A stretch of DNA of 16,829 nucleotides from Novosphingobium sp. (lineage in GTDB: Bacteria; Pseudomonadota; Alphaproteobacteria; Sphingomonadales; Sphingomonadaceae): assembly GCA_021299075.1 (NCBI GenBank), contig JAJTFU010000101.1:1-16829 (forward strand), given 5' to 3'. Of the stretch, positions 14,568 to 16,829 are shown piece after piece (the first letter of the stretch is position 1; each line of letters opens with the position of its first letter). The notes under the pieces are model-generated. The model saw nothing but the letters and a program-made list of their open reading frames with translations, ran no database searches and was not told the origin of the DNA. A program made the position numbers and the translations under genes.

Positions 14568-16053
14568 TCAGGCGTCCGCCAGCTTGTAGTCGCGGAACTG
14601 GTCGCGCAGGTCCTTCTTGCTGTCCTTGGCGGGCATTGGCCTTCTTGACCACGATCAGGATCGGGCGCTCGTCCCACTTCGGATGGTAGATCCCGATTGC
14701 TGCCGCCTCGGCCACGGCCGGGTGGCTCATCGCCGCGTTTTCCAGCTCGACCGAGCTGATCCACTCACCCCCGGACTTGATCACGTCCTTGGTGCGGTCG
14801 GTCAGTTGCAGCGTCCCGTCCGGGTGCAGGATCGCGACGTCGCCAGTGTCAAACCACTGGTCGGCATCGGTCGCATCGGCCTCGGCCTTGAAGTAGCGCT
14901 TGATCACCCACGGCCCGCGCACCTGCAGCGCACCGCTCGTCTGGCCGTCGCGCGGCAGGACCTTGGTCGGATCGCCCAGGTCAACCGTGCGCAGCTCGAC
15001 GCCGAAGGGCACCCGGCCCTGCATCTGCTTGATCGTAACCTGTTCATCGAACGACAAGTCGTCCCAGTCCCAAGTCTTGGCACCCGTCGTGCCGATCGGG
15101 CTGGTCTCGGTCATGCCCCAGGCGTGGGCAACGTTGACGCCGGCCTTCATCAGCCGCTCGATCATGAAGCGCGGCGCGGCCGAGCCGCCGATGATTGCCT
15201 GGCGCAGCGTCGGCAGCGTGGTGCCGGTCGCGTCCATATGCTGGAAGGTGGCGAGCCAGACGGTCGGCACCCCGGCGGAGTGGGTCACCTTCTCGCGGTT
15301 CATCAGCTCGCACAGCACGGCGGGATCGTTGACCGCCGAGAAGACGAACTTGATCCCCGCCGCCGCCCCGGCCCAGGGCAGGCCCCAACTGGCCGCATGG
15401 AACATCGGCACGACCGGCAGCATCACCGAGCGCGCATCGAAATCGAAGATCGCCGGCTGTAGCCCGGTGATCGCGTGCAGGAAGGTCGAGCGGTGCTCAT
15501 AAAGCACGCCTTTGGGGTTCCCGGTGGTGCCGCTGGTGTAGCAGAGCATGCAGGGATCGCGCTCGTCGCCCGTGGCCCAGGTGGTGTCCCCGTCCTCGGC
15601 CCCGATCCAGGCTTCGAACTCGCCGTTATCGTAGCAGATGTAGTTGCGGATCGTGGTCCACTTGGGCTTCATCCGCTCGATGATCGGGGCAAAGGCCGCA
15701 TCATAGAGCAGGACCACGTCTTCGGCGTGGTTGGCGATATATTCCAGCTGATCGTCGAACAGCCGCGGGTTGATCGTGTGGAGCACGCCGCCAACGCCGA
15801 CCGCGCCGTACCAGGAAACCAGGTGGCGGCTGTGGTTCATCGCCAGGGTGGCGATCCGGTCACCCTGCTGGACCCCCAGCTTGCGCAGCGCCTGGGTCAT
15901 CCGCAGCGCATCGTGGCGGATCCCGGCCCAGGTGGTGCGGCTTTCGCTGCCGTCGGCCCAGCGCGTAACGATTTCGCGCGATCCCGTTTCGCGCGCAGCG
16001 TGGTCGATCAGGTGCGTGACCCGCAGGTCAAAATCTTGCATTGCTCCCAGCAT
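14568..16053 (-). pseudogene. AMP-dependent acyl-CoA synthetase, C-terminal segment deleted and frame shifted
   Basis: From ATG 16053 the frame encodes an ANL-superfamily acyl-CoA synthetase (ligates CoA to a fatty or other carboxylic acid via an acyl-AMP). Motifs are CYTSGTTGNPKGVLYEH (171-187), MFHAASWGLPW, GMTETSP, WFDTGDVA, and the hinge-region DRTKDVIKSGGEWISSVELE. At about residue 472 (14628-14636) VVKKANA leads directly to KDSKKDLRDQFRDYKLADA in another frame, which ends at TGA 14568. Family members have about 40-45 residues there, covering the KW-PD-V-F stretch and the TGK catalytic-lysine loop. The reading frame of the first part continues instead through 26 unrelated codons into DUF1330. 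A GGAG 6 nt upstream supports ATG 16053; a TTG at 16065 is less likely. Without the C-terminal subdomain, ligase activity should be lost. The exact acyl substrate cannot be told. Confidence 0.8.
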
Positions 16054-16059
16054 GAGGCT

Positions 16060-16063
16060 CTCC
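16060..16063 (-). promoter_or_regulatory. Ribosome-binding site that decides the acyl-CoA synthetase start
   Basis: On the minus strand GGAG stands 6 nt before ATG 16053. This favours MLGAMQDFDLRV as the N-terminus over the in-frame TTG at 16065, which overlaps the site. Confidence 0.65.
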
Positions 16064-16087
16064 AAATTCCCCCACCCGATTGTTGTT

Positions 16088-16829
16088 CTAGGCGACGAGT
16101 CTCAGGTGCCCTGCTCCTCGCCTTGCGGTTAAGGCTACATTGGCAAGTCCATCGACACTTGCCAAGCGTTCGGCGACATCGCTGTCGAGATGATATTGGC
16201 GGCCGAGCCGCAGCAACGGCTCCTGACCATGCCCGGTGCGCAGCCGCACCAGCACTTCCCCGGTCCCCGCACCATCCGGACCAAGCAGCGCGGCCAGGTC
16301 ATTCAGCGCCTGCGGCTGGAGCACGTCGAGCCGCAACTGCATCTGGGCCGAGCCCTTGACCTCTTCCAGCGGCTTCGCCCCGCGCACAGTCACGCGCGGC
16401 GGCTCTTCCGGGCTGGGCGCGTCAAGCTCGACCGTCAGCAGCAGGCAGGTGCCGTCCTTGGCCCAGCCCTGCATCGGCTCGACCAGCGCTTCCTCGAAGC
16501 AGGCGGCGCTGAACTGGCCCGAGCTGTCGGAAAAGTCAGCGCGGACGAAATCACCACCCCTGCGGGTGCGGCCCTTGCTGACGCCTTCGACCATTACGGC
16601 CATCATCGCCTGCATCCGCCCGCCCCCGGGCACCCCGGTTTCCATCAGCGCGGCATAGGTCCGCGCGCCGTTGGCCGTGGCCACGGCACGCCATTGTTCG
16701 ACCGGGTGAGCGGCAAAGTAGAAGCCGAAATTCTCCCGCTCCTTGGCCATCTGCTCGGCGCGAGGCCAGGCCGGGCAATCGGTCAGCCGCAGCGAGGGCG
16801 CGGCATGATCCTCGCCGCCGAACAGCCCC
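16088..16829 (-). CDS. dnaE: DNA polymerase III subunit alpha, C-terminal part (gene runs off the right edge)
   Basis: The frame is open from the right edge to TAG 16088-16090 and gives about 246 C-terminal residues of the replicative polymerase subunit DnaE1. The left part, LFGGE followed by RAEQMAKERENFGFYFAAHP, is the typical DnaE segment before the OB domain. It is followed by the OB-fold region (MQAMMAVMVEGVSKGRTRRG, DFSDSSGQF, GTCLLLTVEL) and the extreme C-terminus LVRLRTGHGQEPLLRLGRQY, which in the family contacts the clamp and tau. The polymerase and PHP domains lie outside the window. It stops 34 bp before the acyl-CoA synthetase start, so the two may be co-transcribed. An ATG at 16750 is internal and should not be taken as a start. 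This is the housekeeping DnaE1 by its fit to sphingomonad sequences; DnaE2 cannot be formally excluded. Confidence 0.9.
   Translation of the reverse strand, partial: GLFGGEDHAAPSLRLTDCPAWPRAEQMAKERENFGFYFAAHPVEQWRAVATANGARTYAALMETGVPGGGRMQAMMAVMVEGVSKGRTRRGGDFVRADFSDSSGQFSAACFEEALVEPMQGWAKDGTCLLLTVELDAPSPEEPPRVTVRGAKPLEEVKGSAQMQLRLDVLQPQALNDLAALLGPDGAGTGEVLVRLRTGHGQEPLLRLGRQYHLDSDVAERLASVDGLANVALTARRGAGHLRLVA

Overview
The window looks like a chromosomal housekeeping region of an alphaproteobacterium, most likely of the Sphingomonadales (Sphingomonas/Novosphingobium/Erythrobacter relatives). The reasons are high GC, many GTG starts, protein sequences that read like that order's argG, ilvD, ispE, ETF-QO and dnaE, and an alphaproteobacterial LexA operator (GTTC-N7-GTTC). 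No phage, transposon, tRNA, rRNA or CRISPR was seen.

Layout. Bases 1-804 hold the 3' part of argG (+). Bases 805-1549 hold no convincing gene. They contain a terminator-like hairpin that faces the minus strand, a perfect inverted repeat of two DnaA-box-like words, and about 570 bp rich in GGAAA words and small GNRA/UUCG-type hairpins, which I propose as an undescribed structured RNA on the + strand. Bases 1550-9147 are a continuous minus-strand run, in transcription order: ETF-ubiquinone oxidoreductase, ispE, a broken N-formylglutamate amidohydrolase gene, ilvD, a lipoprotein/NAD(P)HX-repair fusion and rlmD. Spacing is tight, with two 4-nt GTGA overlaps. Bases 9220-14168 are a plus-strand run: UDG-like protein, Slt-type lytic transglycosylase, moaB, an SOS-type promoter driving a PA0069-family radical SAM gene, and a two-heme cytochrome c. 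Bases 14158-16829 are on the minus strand: the dnaE 3' end, an AMP-dependent acyl-CoA synthetase gene with a broken 3' end, and a small DUF1330 gene.

The genes belong to general metabolism (arginine and branched-chain amino acids, isoprenoids, electron transfer, Moco), RNA modification, cell-wall turnover and DNA repair/replication. They do not form one pathway. The LexA-controlled radical SAM gene (same COG as spore photolyase) is the clearest regulatory story.

The most unusual feature is that four ordinary genes lack internal segments that their families normally have: NnrE lost its N-terminus and is fused to a lipoprotein; the N-formylglutamate amidohydrolase lost about 75 residues and its frame; the cytochrome c lost most of its signal peptide; the acyl-CoA synthetase lost about 40-45 residues and now reads into DUF1330. 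Either this genome is accumulating small deletions, or the assembly has collapsed short segments. Raw reads would decide. The other candidate for something new is the structured, GGA-rich stretch between argG and rlmD.
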